Shown here: positions 48,641-60,133 of the stretch, piece after piece
How the letters are laid out: each line of letters begins with the position of its first letter
How positions within the stretch are numbered: the first letter of the stretch is position 1
Assembly (NCBI GenBank): GCA_036429605.1
Contig: CM071591.1
Span: 4,154,001 to 4,218,000 of the forward strand
Direction: 5' to 3'
Origin: Cladobotryum mycophilum
Lineage: Eukaryota > Ascomycota > Sordariomycetes > Hypocreales > Hypocreaceae
DNA length: 64,000 nt
Notes under the pieces: model-generated
The model's input: the letters and a program-made list of their open reading frames with translations, nothing else
Database searches by the model: none
What the model was told of the DNA's origin: nothing
Made by a program: the position numbers and the translations under genes

Positions 48641-50537
48641 CTCGCTTCTCCGCCACCACTTTGGCGAGGAATAAGCTGAATGGAGGGATTGAGGGATGGG
48701 GAAATTTTGTCAAAAATGCCACAAGAGAAGCATTTGGGTGGGAGAGATGAGGTCATGGCAAATCACCACCAATTCATTTCTGTCTGAAAGGTGAGCCAAT
48801 TAACCAGCTGGTGGGTCTGTCCTCCGCCCATCGGCCAGTTCCTATTACGTTGTCATATTTTTGTTTGCTTACTTCTCAAGATGCCTTTGGCTGAGACGAG
48901 TTGTCACAGGGTTTGGTTGATATTGGATGGCGTCGTTGCATTCATTGTCCCCCAGGCCTTTATCTCCAGCATCAGCCGTTCAGGCTTTTTTTCTTTCTTA
49001 CATGGCGGCTATTCCTGGTCACCGAGGGCCACCACCAAAGGTCGTCACAAGCATCCATCCCAACCGTTGAGCAGCCTGGCTACACTTGTTGCATAACGGT
49101 GCATGTCGGATATGTACTCGATAATGGAAGGCTTCGGCTCGGTACCTACCTGCAGGCAAATGGCCAAATAGGTATATGATCGGCAAGCTCCAATTACCCC
49201 ATCGTGCAACTGATAAACTTTTCTTCTTGCTGGTATTTTTAGATTTACATGGTGTTTTCCCTGTTCTCCCTGTTTTTTTTTTTTGGTTGTACCTGGAATG
49301 AGAACCCTTTTCCCCGGATCACCAAGGATGGGATGGGATGGTCCGGAGCGATTCCGCTGTTTCGCATCTTTATTTGGGCCTTTTTTTTTGGTCTGTATTA
49401 TTATTTTATTACTATATGCTGCATGCTTGTGTTCTGTATGCTGTATGTTGTATGGAGGAATTACATAACATCCACCACACCACCACTCACCAGTGCCACC
49501 CACCACCATCATCCCCCGGCAAGGATTCATCACAGTCACCCAGACACAGACACAGACACAGACACACAAGTCGGAGTACGGCGCAATACGAGCTTCAATC
49601 AAAAACAAGGCTTTGGGATTCTCTACCCTGTCAAACAGCGCGCGCCTCCATGTACTATGTGTGTACTTTTTTTGTATGTACTTTATTTACTTTGTGTGTG
49701 TGTGCTTTGTGATATACCCATGGAGAGAGTGTGTCTGAGGCTGGAGGTGCGGTGCAGCTCTTGGTTGGCAGAATGGACATGGATGAGCGCGCATGATCAA
49801 TATTTCGGTGAGACGACATTTCCTCCAAGCCTAGGTGGGGATCTGTGCTCTTCTCTCTCTGTTCTCTCTGCACTCTGTCCGCAGGCCTCCGCGGCTCTTC
49901 TTCCTTGTTCCCTCTCACGCTGCTGGGGGTGTACGCATCGCACTTTCCGCACATCTTGTTCTCTCAGCCAGTCATAGTAGAAAGAGGGCAGGTGGGGTTG
50001 CACATGCAATATTGCCAGGTGCCCGGGAGTCTACTCTCCATCCATGACTCACTCACCAACTGGACAGGGCGTTACAAGGCAAGTTACAGTGCACTTGGGC
50101 GAGTTACAGAACATGGAACCTTAAAGTTACAGTGCAAGTTATAACGCATACGCAGCGCAAAGCAATCATCAGCGTCAATTTAGTGTGCTAAAGACAGGTG
50201 TACTCCGTACAAAACATCCAATCCCAAAAAAACACAATCATTAAGTCAGTCTCATCAAATCCAAAACCCCATCATGATTCATGATTCATGAAGAAGGAAT
50301 GAAAAAGGGGAAAAGTGACAATAGGAGAAAAGGAAAAAAGAAGAAGAAGAAAAAAACAGAAGAAGAAAGAAAAACATCAAGAAAATGAAGAAAATGAAGA
50401 AAATGAAAACAAAAGTTTTTTCCCCCTCCAATATCCAATATCCAATCCTTACCTCCCAAGAGGTACCAGTCCTTGCGCCATTGCTCGCTCATGTATCCTC
50501 AAAACCAACTCCATTGCCTCACCAAACCTGTTACTCA
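48641..50537. other. intergenic region between amidase and DHA2 MFS genes
   Basis: Promoter of the DHA2-type gene and 3' region of the amidase gene. It holds a CAGACA repeat, T- and A-rich tracts near 49270, 49380 and 50330-50420, a GTACTCCGTAC word at 50201-50211 (inverse of the GTACGGAGTAC copies in the 38-kb desert) and GGTACCTACC near 49141. I see no gene. Confidence 0.55.
49541..49566. repeat. (CAGACA)n tandem repeat
   Basis: About four CAGACA units in intergenic DNA. Confidence 0.88.
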
Positions 50538-52352
50538 TCAAGCGCGTGCACTCATTGCAGTCAGTGTCTCAGCAGCAGCCAGCTGGGCTTCTGCGTCTGC
50601 GTCTGCATCTACCCTGGCGTAATGGGCGTTTTTGTCCTCCATGGCTTCTGGAATGTCAGCCTCAGCGAACAAATAGGGATTAATCTTGCGTCTGGCGTGC
50701 GTCATCTGCTCATACGCGTACGCAATGGCGAACAAAATCTCCTCGCTGTAGCCTCGTCCCACAAAGCTGATGCCATACGGACGGTTACCGGCCGAGTCAA
50801 GCAGGCTACCCGCGGCAGCTGGCACCTCTGGCGTGTTGGCATCTATCCTCCCAAGCGGGACGGTGATGACAGGCAGGCCAGCAGGCGGGGCGATGCAGGC
50901 CGCCACCACAGAGGGCGACACAATGGCATCCAAGCCGTAGTGATCCAGAGCTCCGGCTACCCCATGTACGCCAAAGGCAATGCTCCTGTCCAAAAAGTTC
51001 ATGCCCCAGTCACGCCACACTTCGGGTTCCTTCAAGGCCAGGACCTCCTGCCACACCCCAGTGTCCCGGGCTTGAGGCCGTTCCCGGTCATCACAATTTG
51101 TAAAGTTCAAGAGGTCCGTCAAAGAGTGAATCGAGTTGGGGTTGGTCTTCAGTCCAGCCAGGTATCTATGAACAAGATCCGACCTAAAGTCCACCTGGTC
51201 AAGAGGGTAGCTCTCAGATTTCTCCAAGTAAGACAGAGGTCCCGGCAGGTCGATATTGTCGACAATGATGGCTCCAGCGCAGTACATCATCGCGAGCGCC
51301 AAATCGAAAATTTCCAGGGGTAGAATTGGATCGACTTGTGCCATCATCAGATTGATGAGATGACGTGGTACGCCAATCTTTTTGCCTTTGAGGCCGGAGA
51401 GTCGACACGCCCCGACGTAGTCAGGAATAGTGTTGAAAGGAATGTGGTGTGTAAACTCATCCTTTTCATCTCGCCCAGCAATGGCAGACAAAAAGTATGC
51501 AGCATCCCTCACCGTTTGAGTAAAGGTGCCCACGGTATCTGTGTGGGACGAAAATGGAATCACCATGTGTCTCGATGTAAGTCCCATGGTGGGCCTGACG
51601 CCGACCACATTGTTCGCATCAGCCGGCATGATGATGGAACCGCTGGTGTCGGTTCCAATTGCGCCCCAGCAAAGCCCGGCAGAAGTAGCAACAGCACTAC
51701 CCGATGACGAGCCTCGCGGGTTGTGCTTGGGGTAATAGATCCCCGCGGTTTGGCCGCCACGAGCGGACCACCCATCGGGGATATGGTGCCCACGGCAGCC
51801 ATTCCACTCGGTCATGTTTGTCTTGCCAATGAGAATGGCACCGGCTTCGCGCAATTTGCTTGCGACGGTGCTTTCTTCCTTGACCCTGGCTCCCAAAAGG
51901 GCATAGGATCCAGCCGTCGTATCCATATCATCCAAGGTAGCAATATTGTCCTTGAGGAGGATTGGGATGCCATGCAGAGGTCCCAATTTAATGGACTTAG
52001 CCTTGGCTTCAAGTCTTTCTTCGTCAAGCCGAGCTGCTATGTCCATAGCTTCCTGGCTTATTTCGATAACCGCATTGGTCGTGGGATGGAGCTGTTCAAT
52101 GCGCATAAAGTACGCCCCCGTGAGGTCAACACTGGTGAATTTACCTCTGTCGAGGCCATCGCGCAGCTCCTCAAGGCTTGTGTACATCAAACAAGGAAAT
52201 TCTAGTTTGGCCTGAGGAATTTTGTGAAGCCGTGCTTTGTGAAGCCGTGCTTCGTCGTACCACGCGACGGGTAGAAGTAGTTGGATGGACCAGGGGAAGT
52301 AACAGCATCTGCAAAGTGCTAAGGGATAGCTGGTTTCTTGCGGTTCCGCCAT
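50538..52352 (-). CDS. amidase (amidase signature family)
   Basis: One exon encodes 604 residues. The amidase signature triad is visible: Lys134 in PLHGIPILLKDN, cis-Ser216 in PRGSSSGSA and the nucleophile Ser239 in GTDTSGSI. The usual Arg after the nucleophile motif (GSIR) is replaced by Ile. Such enzymes hydrolyse amide bonds of small amides, indole acetamide or fatty amides in the cytosol; the substrate cannot be named. The first ATG gives a 55-residue N-terminal extension before the family core begins at Met56 (52187), so translation may start there instead. The extension contains a perfect in-frame 15-base tandem duplication (ARLHK twice) and no splice signals that would remove it. The C-terminal third contains DHYGLDAIVSPS and PAGLPVITVPLG, typical for the family. 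It appears intact. Upstream neighbour on the same strand is the DHA2 transporter. Confidence 0.9.
   Translation of the reverse strand: MAEPQETSYPLALCRCCYFPWSIQLLLPVAWYDEARLHKARLHKIPQAKLEFPCLMYTSLEELRDGLDRGKFTSVDLTGAYFMRIEQLHPTTNAVIEISQEAMDIAARLDEERLEAKAKSIKLGPLHGIPILLKDNIATLDDMDTTAGSYALLGARVKEESTVASKLREAGAILIGKTNMTEWNGCRGHHIPDGWSARGGQTAGIYYPKHNPRGSSSGSAVATSAGLCWGAIGTDTSGSIIMPADANNVVGVRPTMGLTSRHMVIPFSSHTDTVGTFTQTVRDAAYFLSAIAGRDEKDEFTHHIPFNTIPDYVGACRLSGLKGKKIGVPRHLINLMMAQVDPILPLEIFDLALAMMYCAGAIIVDNIDLPGPLSYLEKSESYPLDQVDFRSDLVHRYLAGLKTNPNSIHSLTDLLNFTNCDDRERPQARDTGVWQEVLALKEPEVWRDWGMNFLDRSIAFGVHGVAGALDHYGLDAIVSPSVVAACIAPPAGLPVITVPLGRIDANTPEVPAAAGSLLDSAGNRPYGISFVGRGYSEEILFAIAYAYEQMTHARRKINPYLFAEADIPEAMEDKNAHYARVDADADAEAQLAAAETLTAMSARA
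52223..52252. repeat. 15-base tandem duplication inside the amidase 5' region
   Basis: TGTGAAGCCGTGCTT occurs twice without a gap or mismatch, adding five codons in frame. Confidence 0.9.
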
Positions 52353-53967
52353 CGTGATAAGGCTGATGGGGAGAAAGGGGGCAGTTGAGAAAAATGTGAA
52401 TGAGTAGAAAGGAGGTAGTTGAGAAAATAAGGATGGATGGATGGATACAGGTGAGGAGAGTTGAAAAGCTCACAAGGAAAGTGTCGAGCTCAACGGAGAG
52501 ATATATGAGGAGCAGAGAGCAAGTCCGACCAGCCAGGTAGGTAACGGGTGCTGTTGAAGTTGCTTGAGGTGATGGGCTGGGCCTGGCCAGTTCGACACCA
52601 ATCACAAGCACATGAGGGGGGCATGTCGGATGCATAGTCTCAGACACTTGATGCGACCCTGTCTGTTTTCTTCAAGAAAAGTACAGAGTACATACGACAG
52701 CCTGATCTTGATGTGACATGAGACAAATCTCATGCATAGTGAGAGAGGTTGTTTGAGATGCACCCAAGACAGTGCCGAAATAGACGCGTCCACTGCTCCT
52801 CCCTCTTCCTCCGTCTAAGTAACGGCAAGTGCTATCTATCGATTTCCCGACGAAATTCGCCATTATTGACTCATCTCATCTCTAAGAGAGAAGGAGAGAG
52901 ACACAGAGAGGGGGGAAACCTACCAAATACAACACAACTAATTCACCCCCTCATTATTGCGAGAATCCATACAAGGCGACACAACAGGCATCCCCACTTA
53001 CAATACCTGTACTTACCAGGGTATGAGGAGCCTTCAGAGGTATCAGAGGTACCTACTCCCCCGGTCTAACTAAAGCACCCCCTCGTCTCGCGTCTATGGA
53101 TTTCAACGGTCAAGCTATGCTCCATAATACTTGTTTATATTAGGCGCCGGACTGGATCCTGGAGGCCCACCGAATGCAATGCAGGCCGGGGCCAGGAATT
53201 ATCTACTACAAACGCAAGTAGCAAACAACACCCCCTCCCAAGCCCCCATCCGACGTTCTGCATCCTATCTACTTGTACATTTCAATCGCAATCAGAACCT
53301 TACTGACTTTGGCCTAAGTGGAAGATGAACAAGCTGATCGACTAGCTAGCACCCGGCCCGGCCCGGCTTAACTACTCGCACTGAAGACAAGACACTCGAG
53401 CCACCTGAACGTGACGAGAGCAGCGATGCAATGCCTAGTGATGGGACATGGGTGATTGCCAATCCCATCCATTCAACGGTTGTGGATTAGTCCGCCTCAT
53501 TTGAGAATGCAGAGTGGCAGACCGGACCCACATCTGGCCAAGAAAATGAGAGAGTGAGCAAACATTCGGATGCAGTCTAAGCCTGAAATGAGAGGTCGAG
53601 GACGCTGTGCGAGTGTGATGGACGATAATAGAGGGTGATAGACGAGCATGTCGGCAACCGAATAGCCAGATACGTGTCGCCAAGATGCAGCTGAATCCTA
53701 TTTTTTATATTGGAATGGAAGGCTACCCGGTCATTGTCGTGAGGAATCCATTCGGCACTTGGTTGGCTGTGTGAATGTTTGCTGATATTGAGCCTTAAGG
53801 CTCTCGGAGGCAGCTGTAGGGTCTTCCTCGTACCCCCGCGAATTTTCAGTTTGCTCCGTTCCTCTGTGGTTTGCGCTTCAAATCTCTCGCTCATTACCCA
53901 GTATCTTATGGTGAGCTCGCAAGAAAGAAGGTAGCTTGCAGTCCCTACTCTCGATGAGCTTATCAAA
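52353..53967. other. intergenic region upstream of the amidase
   Basis: Amidase promoter on one side and decayed upstream sequence of the membrane-protein pseudogene on the other. AGGTACCTACT near 53046 is one of the recurrent TACCTA-like words. Short open frames on both strands around 53.5-54 kb show no domain. I see no gene or RNA. Confidence 0.55.
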
Positions 53968-56111
53968 ATGGAGAGCATACAATTGAAACATAGCATCTAT
54001 CCTACGAATGGGGCTGCTCACTCAAGAGGTGTGGCGTCTAATGGCGACCGTCCCAGACACGGCGACTTTTCCTATCACGGACGCCCCAAATGCTTCGAAA
54101 GAGGGGAGAGGACTTCCTTTGAGGCACGCATTTTGCCAAGCTCAAGGTAAGGCTTGTTTCTCTGCCTTTGTTCAGTATATTTGAAGTATACTGAAAATTC
54201 ATACGGATACTTTACAGTGCAAAACCATCACCATCATGGGCTACACCTTGGCGCGAACGTCTACGAAACCAAGATCTCCGACGGATGCAGATCCAAGTCA
54301 TCATGGAGTTTCGGCGGGACAGGCTGAGATGGGAGGGCGAGTGTAGGACATTCTGCTCGCCTTCCTCATCATCACAATCCCAATGACGGCCCTTTCAGTG
54401 CTCCTCCTCGCACCCATCTACGCCTACCGTGTTGTTCAGAACGATGTCAAGTCGAACGATTTCCAGACTCCGACGGGGTCTGTTGATGCCGATTTTATAT
54501 ACGTCAACTTGAGTGCAACCACATTGACAACCGTGTCTTCGTGGTCCAGCACAGTTGCACTGCTGCTGCTCAGCTTTGCTCTGGGACTTGGATCTTACTC
54601 CGTTGCTAATTCCATGCTCAAGGCCAGCGGAGACTCAGATCCGGAGGGAGTTGCCAACGCCCTTCCAATTTGCCTTGATGCTGCGCATGTTTTCTAGTGC
54701 AGGCGCTGGGTCCATATGGCGCTGGTTTCGCTACACGACCGGTTGGGAGGGACGAGATGCTCAAGCACGACCTCTCAAGTCCCTTGGCAGGTCTTTGGCT
54801 TCGTCTTGAAGTGAGGATATCATCCCTTGTGCACACAATGTCGCACCTAGCTAACTTGAAAGCCTAGCTTATTAGTATTCACCACAGATACTTGGCTACA
54901 TTCCACGACCAAGACCATCAACTTCACACAATTCGAGCCTGTCGCAACAATGCCCAACGTCAGCTTCCAACTGCTCCCCGAATGCTTCTCCGTGAAATCT
55001 CCATTCGCAGGAGGCTGTACCCTATCTAATGCGGCCACAAATTCCTCCCTTTTGCATGGAGAGTCTGCTTTCGGACTCTTGTCCAATCTTTCCACCACCG
55101 GCATGGTCAAGACCGCGTATGCCTATATAGGCATACCTCCTCGGCCAAACCTGAAGAATATTGACTATTCTGCTCAGACAGGGGCAATACCGACGCAGTG
55201 AACGGCAAAGTGGGCAGAATGCATTCCGTACACAATAGGTCCCATGGCGCCGTATAGGTGCCCTTTTGCTTTCTATGGCAATCTCCCACCAATGATGAAA
55301 ACCACTTGGACATGGCATACTTTACCGATTGAAGCGCCACGAACAACAGCACTGCCTCGTTAACTACGGTTAGCAATTCATACTACTTCGCTGCCGCTGC
55401 CAGCGCGAACCAAAACCTGCCCCATAACACGGCCTCTCTGGTGAATGATCCAGGAGTTGTGATTGGCACGCACGGCTCTGTCATTTTTGTTGCTCTCTGC
55501 TCCACCACTGTGTTTGGCGTCGAGTATAACTCCGTTAATGGCAGCGTGGCGCGGTTCCTGATCACCCCCAGTAGCCAATCCTCGGTCAATATTGTCCAGG
55601 GCTCGCAGCAGTTTACGCACATGGCCGATACCTACCTGCAGTAATCAGCTGCCTTGGCAGCCTGGTCGTCCCGCTATGCACAGGAGCTTGTCGATGACTG
55701 GGGAGCAGCATACAGCGTTGCAGCACTGGCTGTGGCTAGCAGTGCCACCGTGCCTGCACCTGCCCTGGAAGCCCAGGTCCGAAGACAGATGCTCGTCGCA
55801 CGTGTGCCGAAGCGCCTCTCTTCTGCCTCATTGGAGCCAACATGTTGATTGTTGTGCTCGGTGTGGTCCTAGCCATCAGGGCACTAATTGCCCTCGGCCG
55901 CCATGGGACGGGGGAGATACAGGCACGGCTTAATATCACAGCCCTGGCTGCAGCTCATTTCGAGCCACAGGCTGCAGGAAGGCCTGTTGAAGCAGTGGAG
56001 ATGCTATTTGTTGAAAGGCCAGGGTTGCTTGGGAAGAAGATTGGGTTTATTCATAGCGAGCAGGGTGGGTGGACCGTTGCGAGTGGAATGTTTGGACAGG
56101 GTAATGAGTGA
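53968..56111 (+). pseudogene. broken multi-pass membrane protein gene with large extracellular domain
   Basis: Fragments of one protein lie in order on the plus strand. A possible first exon (53968-54147) ends at a GTAAGG donor. After a TTTACAG acceptor near 54217 a frame runs through a TAG (54343) into a membrane segment DILLAFLIITIPMTALSVLLL, then a Thr/Ser-rich ectodomain and a second segment. Near 54660 the frame shifts and the phrase FALMLRMFSSAGAGSIW follows; after a further intron-like gap TDTWLHSTTKTINFTQ continues to a TGA at 55199 where a Cys codon is expected. Another shift precedes NDPGVVIGTHGSV, a TAA follows at 55642, and a last shift near 55810 leads into the membrane segment MLIVVLGVVLAIRALIAL and the end at 56111. 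I recall the family as large fungal membrane proteins of unknown function. At least three shifts and three nonsense codons make it a pseudogene; the changes are not mainly C-to-T. Confidence 0.75.
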
Positions 56112-57734
56112 ATTTCGTGACATTTCCATCATCCACGTTTTCTATATTGTGTTTTGGGACTTATTACTAGGTAGGTGCTACATGTGAGGTTGGTGGAAGT
56201 TTTGTGTTTGGAATACCTAGGTTTGATGTCTATTGATGGATAGTATAGTAGAAATTGATATTACCACCTTTCAAACTATTTGTTCCTATTTCTATGTTCT
56301 CGCATTCATCACTATGCAGTTGATATGTGTCGTAAGATGCTCTAACAAACAGCCACTTTTCAGATTGTTGTCACCACCCACACCTGCAAAAGAGCGATAA
56401 AGTTCTTATTAACAATGTCTGATTTACAATAATGGAGACCTAGATGGCTATTTACTTTCTTTGGAAACCTTTTCTTTCTTGTCAAATGAGAAGCTCCGTA
56501 TTTCATTCTAGGTTTCTTTCTTTCTTTTTTTCTTTTCTTCAAAAAGTATCCTGGAGGGCTTATTCATATTGAGTCTTGTATGATACTCCAGGTTAGCAGT
56601 GTCGCGTTCTTTCTCTTCTGTCTCGTCCCCTATGCAGCCGCGATGAACAAGAAATTGCTACCACGTACCCCGATAATTGGCCCGAAATTGTTGTGCCGCA
56701 TGAGGCAATTTTGTTCAGTACCTCATCCCATGTCAAATCCCCGTGTCCTGCCCACGGATTTGGATGTGACGACATCTGCAGCCGTCAACTCCCTCCCCCT
56801 GTTTGCCAACAAAACAAAACAAAAAATACCCCCTTCATTGCACAGGGATACACGTCCCTGTTCCTGTAACCCCCTTGCCATCAGCCTTCAATGCGGGAAG
56901 AGGAAACTCCGTGACAAGCGAGATGATAATGTATCAGATACAAGTAATTCTCGTTGCCCCAGTTTCGCCCAATCAAACGTGTTACGTCATATTAGTCTTG
57001 CTGCGGTACTCGCTGTCGGTGACAGAGCTGGACATTCTCCCATGTAGCGCCCCCATGCCGGCTTCTGGAGATGTCCTTCCTAGTGGTTGATGATTGATCA
57101 CGGAGAAATGGGTTGGGGGCTTTGCTTTTACAGCTGCATGGTATCCTAGATTGGAACCCTTGCCGCTGAGGAAATGCAGAGTCTTGCCTCCTTGTAAACA
57201 GGAAACCCCAGTGCATGTAGCTGACAGACAAGTTCGTTTGAAGCATTGGTAATTCAGCTCCTGTTCCGTCTCGTGCCCAAGTACTACGTGTAAGAAGCAA
57301 GTGAACATGACTGGTCAAGACTCCATGTTTGCTGTCACTTTATACACAAATTGGACAAACACAACTGTCAAAGACCTCCAGATCAACAGCAGACGGGAGA
57401 CGGAAGCATGGGCATAGCAATATTATTATAGTAGTTCCTAACACTCTGTACATTCGAGCCATTTCTAGCTGTTCTTATTATAAGCTCCTTTCCCCAAATA
57501 GCGTCAAGCTTTTTTGTGCTTATCCCGACCATTTTCAGGATGGAGGGTCCGACATTACAATGCAATGATATTCCTTTGAAACAAATAGGCGCATAGAGGG
57601 ACAAAAAGCTAGCCCTCTCCGTAGGATCCCCTTTCCCTTGCGTACGATCGTTATCTTCAGGGTTCGTGATGGAAAGAAGAAGAAGAAAAAAACACAAAAC
57701 TGTGGCCGTGCAGACGACCCGCAGGCATCATCGT
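56112..57734. other. intergenic region
   Basis: Between the pseudogene and the 3' end of MOB2. It has a CTAGGTAGGTGC word near 56169 and pyrimidine-rich stretches near 56510. No gene, RNA or mobile element is supported. Confidence 0.6.
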
Positions 57735-58962
57735 TCAAACGTTAGGGTTCAAGCTCACGAGGTATTTGCCCCGCGCAACGTTGGCATAGGCATATGCCTT
57801 GGACTCGACGGGGAACGTGCCGTCGGCAGCCCACATGTCGATGAGGTACTGCATGGGCTCCAACTCGCTGGGCTGGAGCATATCGAGGGTGGTGGCTGTG
57901 AGGATGAAATGGCTGAAGCAGCTATTCAGTGCCTTCTCGATGCTGAGGTGATAGAATGGCTCCTCGAAGTGGTCCCAGTAGAGATGGGCATAGACCCGGA
58001 AGATTTGTCGGAAGATGAGCTGGCAGGTGCCAGAGAAGTTCTGTGGGAATCCGCTTCTGGCACCCAGCCAGTCGTCGCTGTCTTCGGTTTGCGAGGGACT
58101 TCTAGCAAGATCTGGGTTCACTTCGTAGGAACAGGTCGCGGGGTCGGTTGGAAATATCGTAACGTCGTCGGTCTTTCCAGACATCCAGCGGTGCATCAGA
58201 GTCATGTACTCGTGAGCGGGGAGCTCCACAGCCTCGTGATTCCTGTTGAGCCAGGTGTAGGAGTGTGTTCTGCGTTCTGTTAGTCTAATCCACAATACTA
58301 GTCAGCTCGAGCTCAGCCTTGGCTACTAACCTTCCAGCCGACATCTTGGGACAAGTTGTCGGGTTGCAGATGGAGCTTCCATCCTCCTCCTTCTCGTGGA
58401 CAATGCGAACAAAGTTCCAAAGGTTTCGGAATTGCTCAACCACTAAGGAAAATGTCAGACTCGAGACAACAGCAGCAATCAACGTATCCTAGGTAGTACA
58501 AACCTTGGTGGGCGACCCATTCACCTCTATCCACCGTCTTAGGGCGAGTACTGAGGGTCATGAAGTTTCCCTTGACAATGTGCTTAGCACACGCAGGGTT
58601 CAGCCACATGGGCAGCGGGCGAGGCAAGTCAATCGTTGGAGGCGCCCCCTCTATCGCTTGGATCAGAGATAGGGATTCTGGCATGGGCACTCTCGGTGGC
58701 GATACTACTGGGCTCGCCACATACTGAGGAGTATTGTACTGGGATCCATTCTTTCCGCTGCCATTGTATTGTGGTGTGTTCGGTGCTCTTGGTGGGGTTG
58801 CATCAACCGCCGTCGCCTGGGATTTAGTCGAGGAACCGGCGGCCTTAGCGGCAGTTCCTCTGACTCGCTCCTTGCTATTGGAGATTGAGAATTAGTCTGA
58901 TGCCACGGCTGTTTCTGGTGATTCGTATGGGCAACTTACATTCCAGAGAAGATGTTTGACAT
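57735..58962 (-). CDS. mob2: MOB2-type activator of NDR kinase
   Basis: Exons 58962-58940, 58874-58504, 58442-58331 and 58269-57735 give 346 residues. The seven-codon first exon (MSNIFSG) and the following basic KERVRG are typical of fungal MOB2. A linker with Pro/Gln/Tyr-rich sequence (NTPQY twice) leads to the Mob1/phocein domain: LPMWLNPACAKHIVKGNF, ICNPTTCPKM and RVYAHLYWDHFEE, which carry the Cys2-His2 zinc site. An insertion of about thirty residues with DLARSPSQTEDSDDW lies inside the domain. The MOB2 partner is the NDR/COT-1/Orb6 kinase that controls hyphal polarity, septum formation and branching. In Neurospora two MOB2 proteins exist; I cannot tell which this is. It is not MOB1 or MOB3, because their N-termini differ. 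The short exon would be missed by frame scans. Confidence 0.9.
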
Positions 58963-60133
58963 GGCTGGAAAACGACGAAATCGATGATACTTGCAGGTGG
59001 AACAAGGGAGTGAAGAAAGGGGTCCCTGATATATGGGGAGATCTAGCCCTGTGAAGGCCTAGTGTTGTGTGTTATGTAAGCAGAAGGCTCCGGCAGTTCG
59101 TTACCAAGGGGTTATAATAATAAAGTGAGTCCGTAATTAAATCTCGTGCTTTCTTATTCCCCCTACCAGCTATTACAAGCAGAAACGGTTCAAACGCGCG
59201 TTGCACGGAGTAGGGGAATCTCAGATTGCTGTCAGAATGAATGGATGAGCCTGTAGGTAGCCATTCGGTAGTGGTTTGATCGCGAACATCCCCCATGCAT
59301 TTGGTGTGGTGACATCGGCCTCGACGTGCATATTGATTGCAACAGTTTGGGATGCACCTAGCCACGAGACCTACGAGTTTCGCAGTCTAGTATGCATGGT
59401 TCGGATCGCACTGTTCACGTCACTCACTCTCTCAATAGAAGTTTCACTTTTCAGAGCGTTGGCAGCATAGATTGTTGTTAGTTTTCGTTTCTCATTGACC
59501 ACCTGGGGCACCAGTTCCTGTACCCCACATTGAAGTCAAACATGTGTATAACATCCCATCGTTACTGACGTACCTACCTACAGTCCGTAGATCAGCCTGC
59601 TTTGATAAATAAAACTGCGTTATAGATGGTGTACGATCTTGAAGCAATAAAGCCAAAGGATATTGTTTTGGTTGATTTAGACCCTGTAGATGTGGACATA
59701 AAACGCGTCTGGAGGTGTTTAGGGTAGTTTGCACCCGACCTTGAGAGGTGTGGCTGAAGATTGCATCAAATCTATCTCCCTACACTAGCAGCTATCGATT
59801 GCTCAAGCAAGTTCAACCCATTTCGATTCCAACACTCTCTGATATCTCTGACAATGGCAAAGAAACCAAGATGATCTGGTCAATTGTAACAGATCTGGCA
59901 CGAGGCAACAGGGATGAATCATGGATGGATGAACGGCTTAGTGAGCTCTAGGTCCCCTAGCGTTGCAGCGTCCCAATCAGAGGGCCCTTGAATTCCAGAA
60001 ATGGGAATTTATCAAGCCCCACTGTGGCGATGAAGAAGATAAGACTTGTCATCATCTTGTTCATCTCCATGTTCTCTGTACGAAGTTCGGAGTACCCATA
60101 TCCCCCTCACAAAGCACAAGTACAGTACATGGC
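58963..60133. other. divergent intergenic region
   Basis: Lies between the 5' end of MOB2 and the 5' end of the DUF6914-like gene. Two short words resemble the recurrent motifs (CACGGAGTAGG near 59206 and TACCTACCTA at 59571-59580). I see no gene. Confidence 0.6.
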
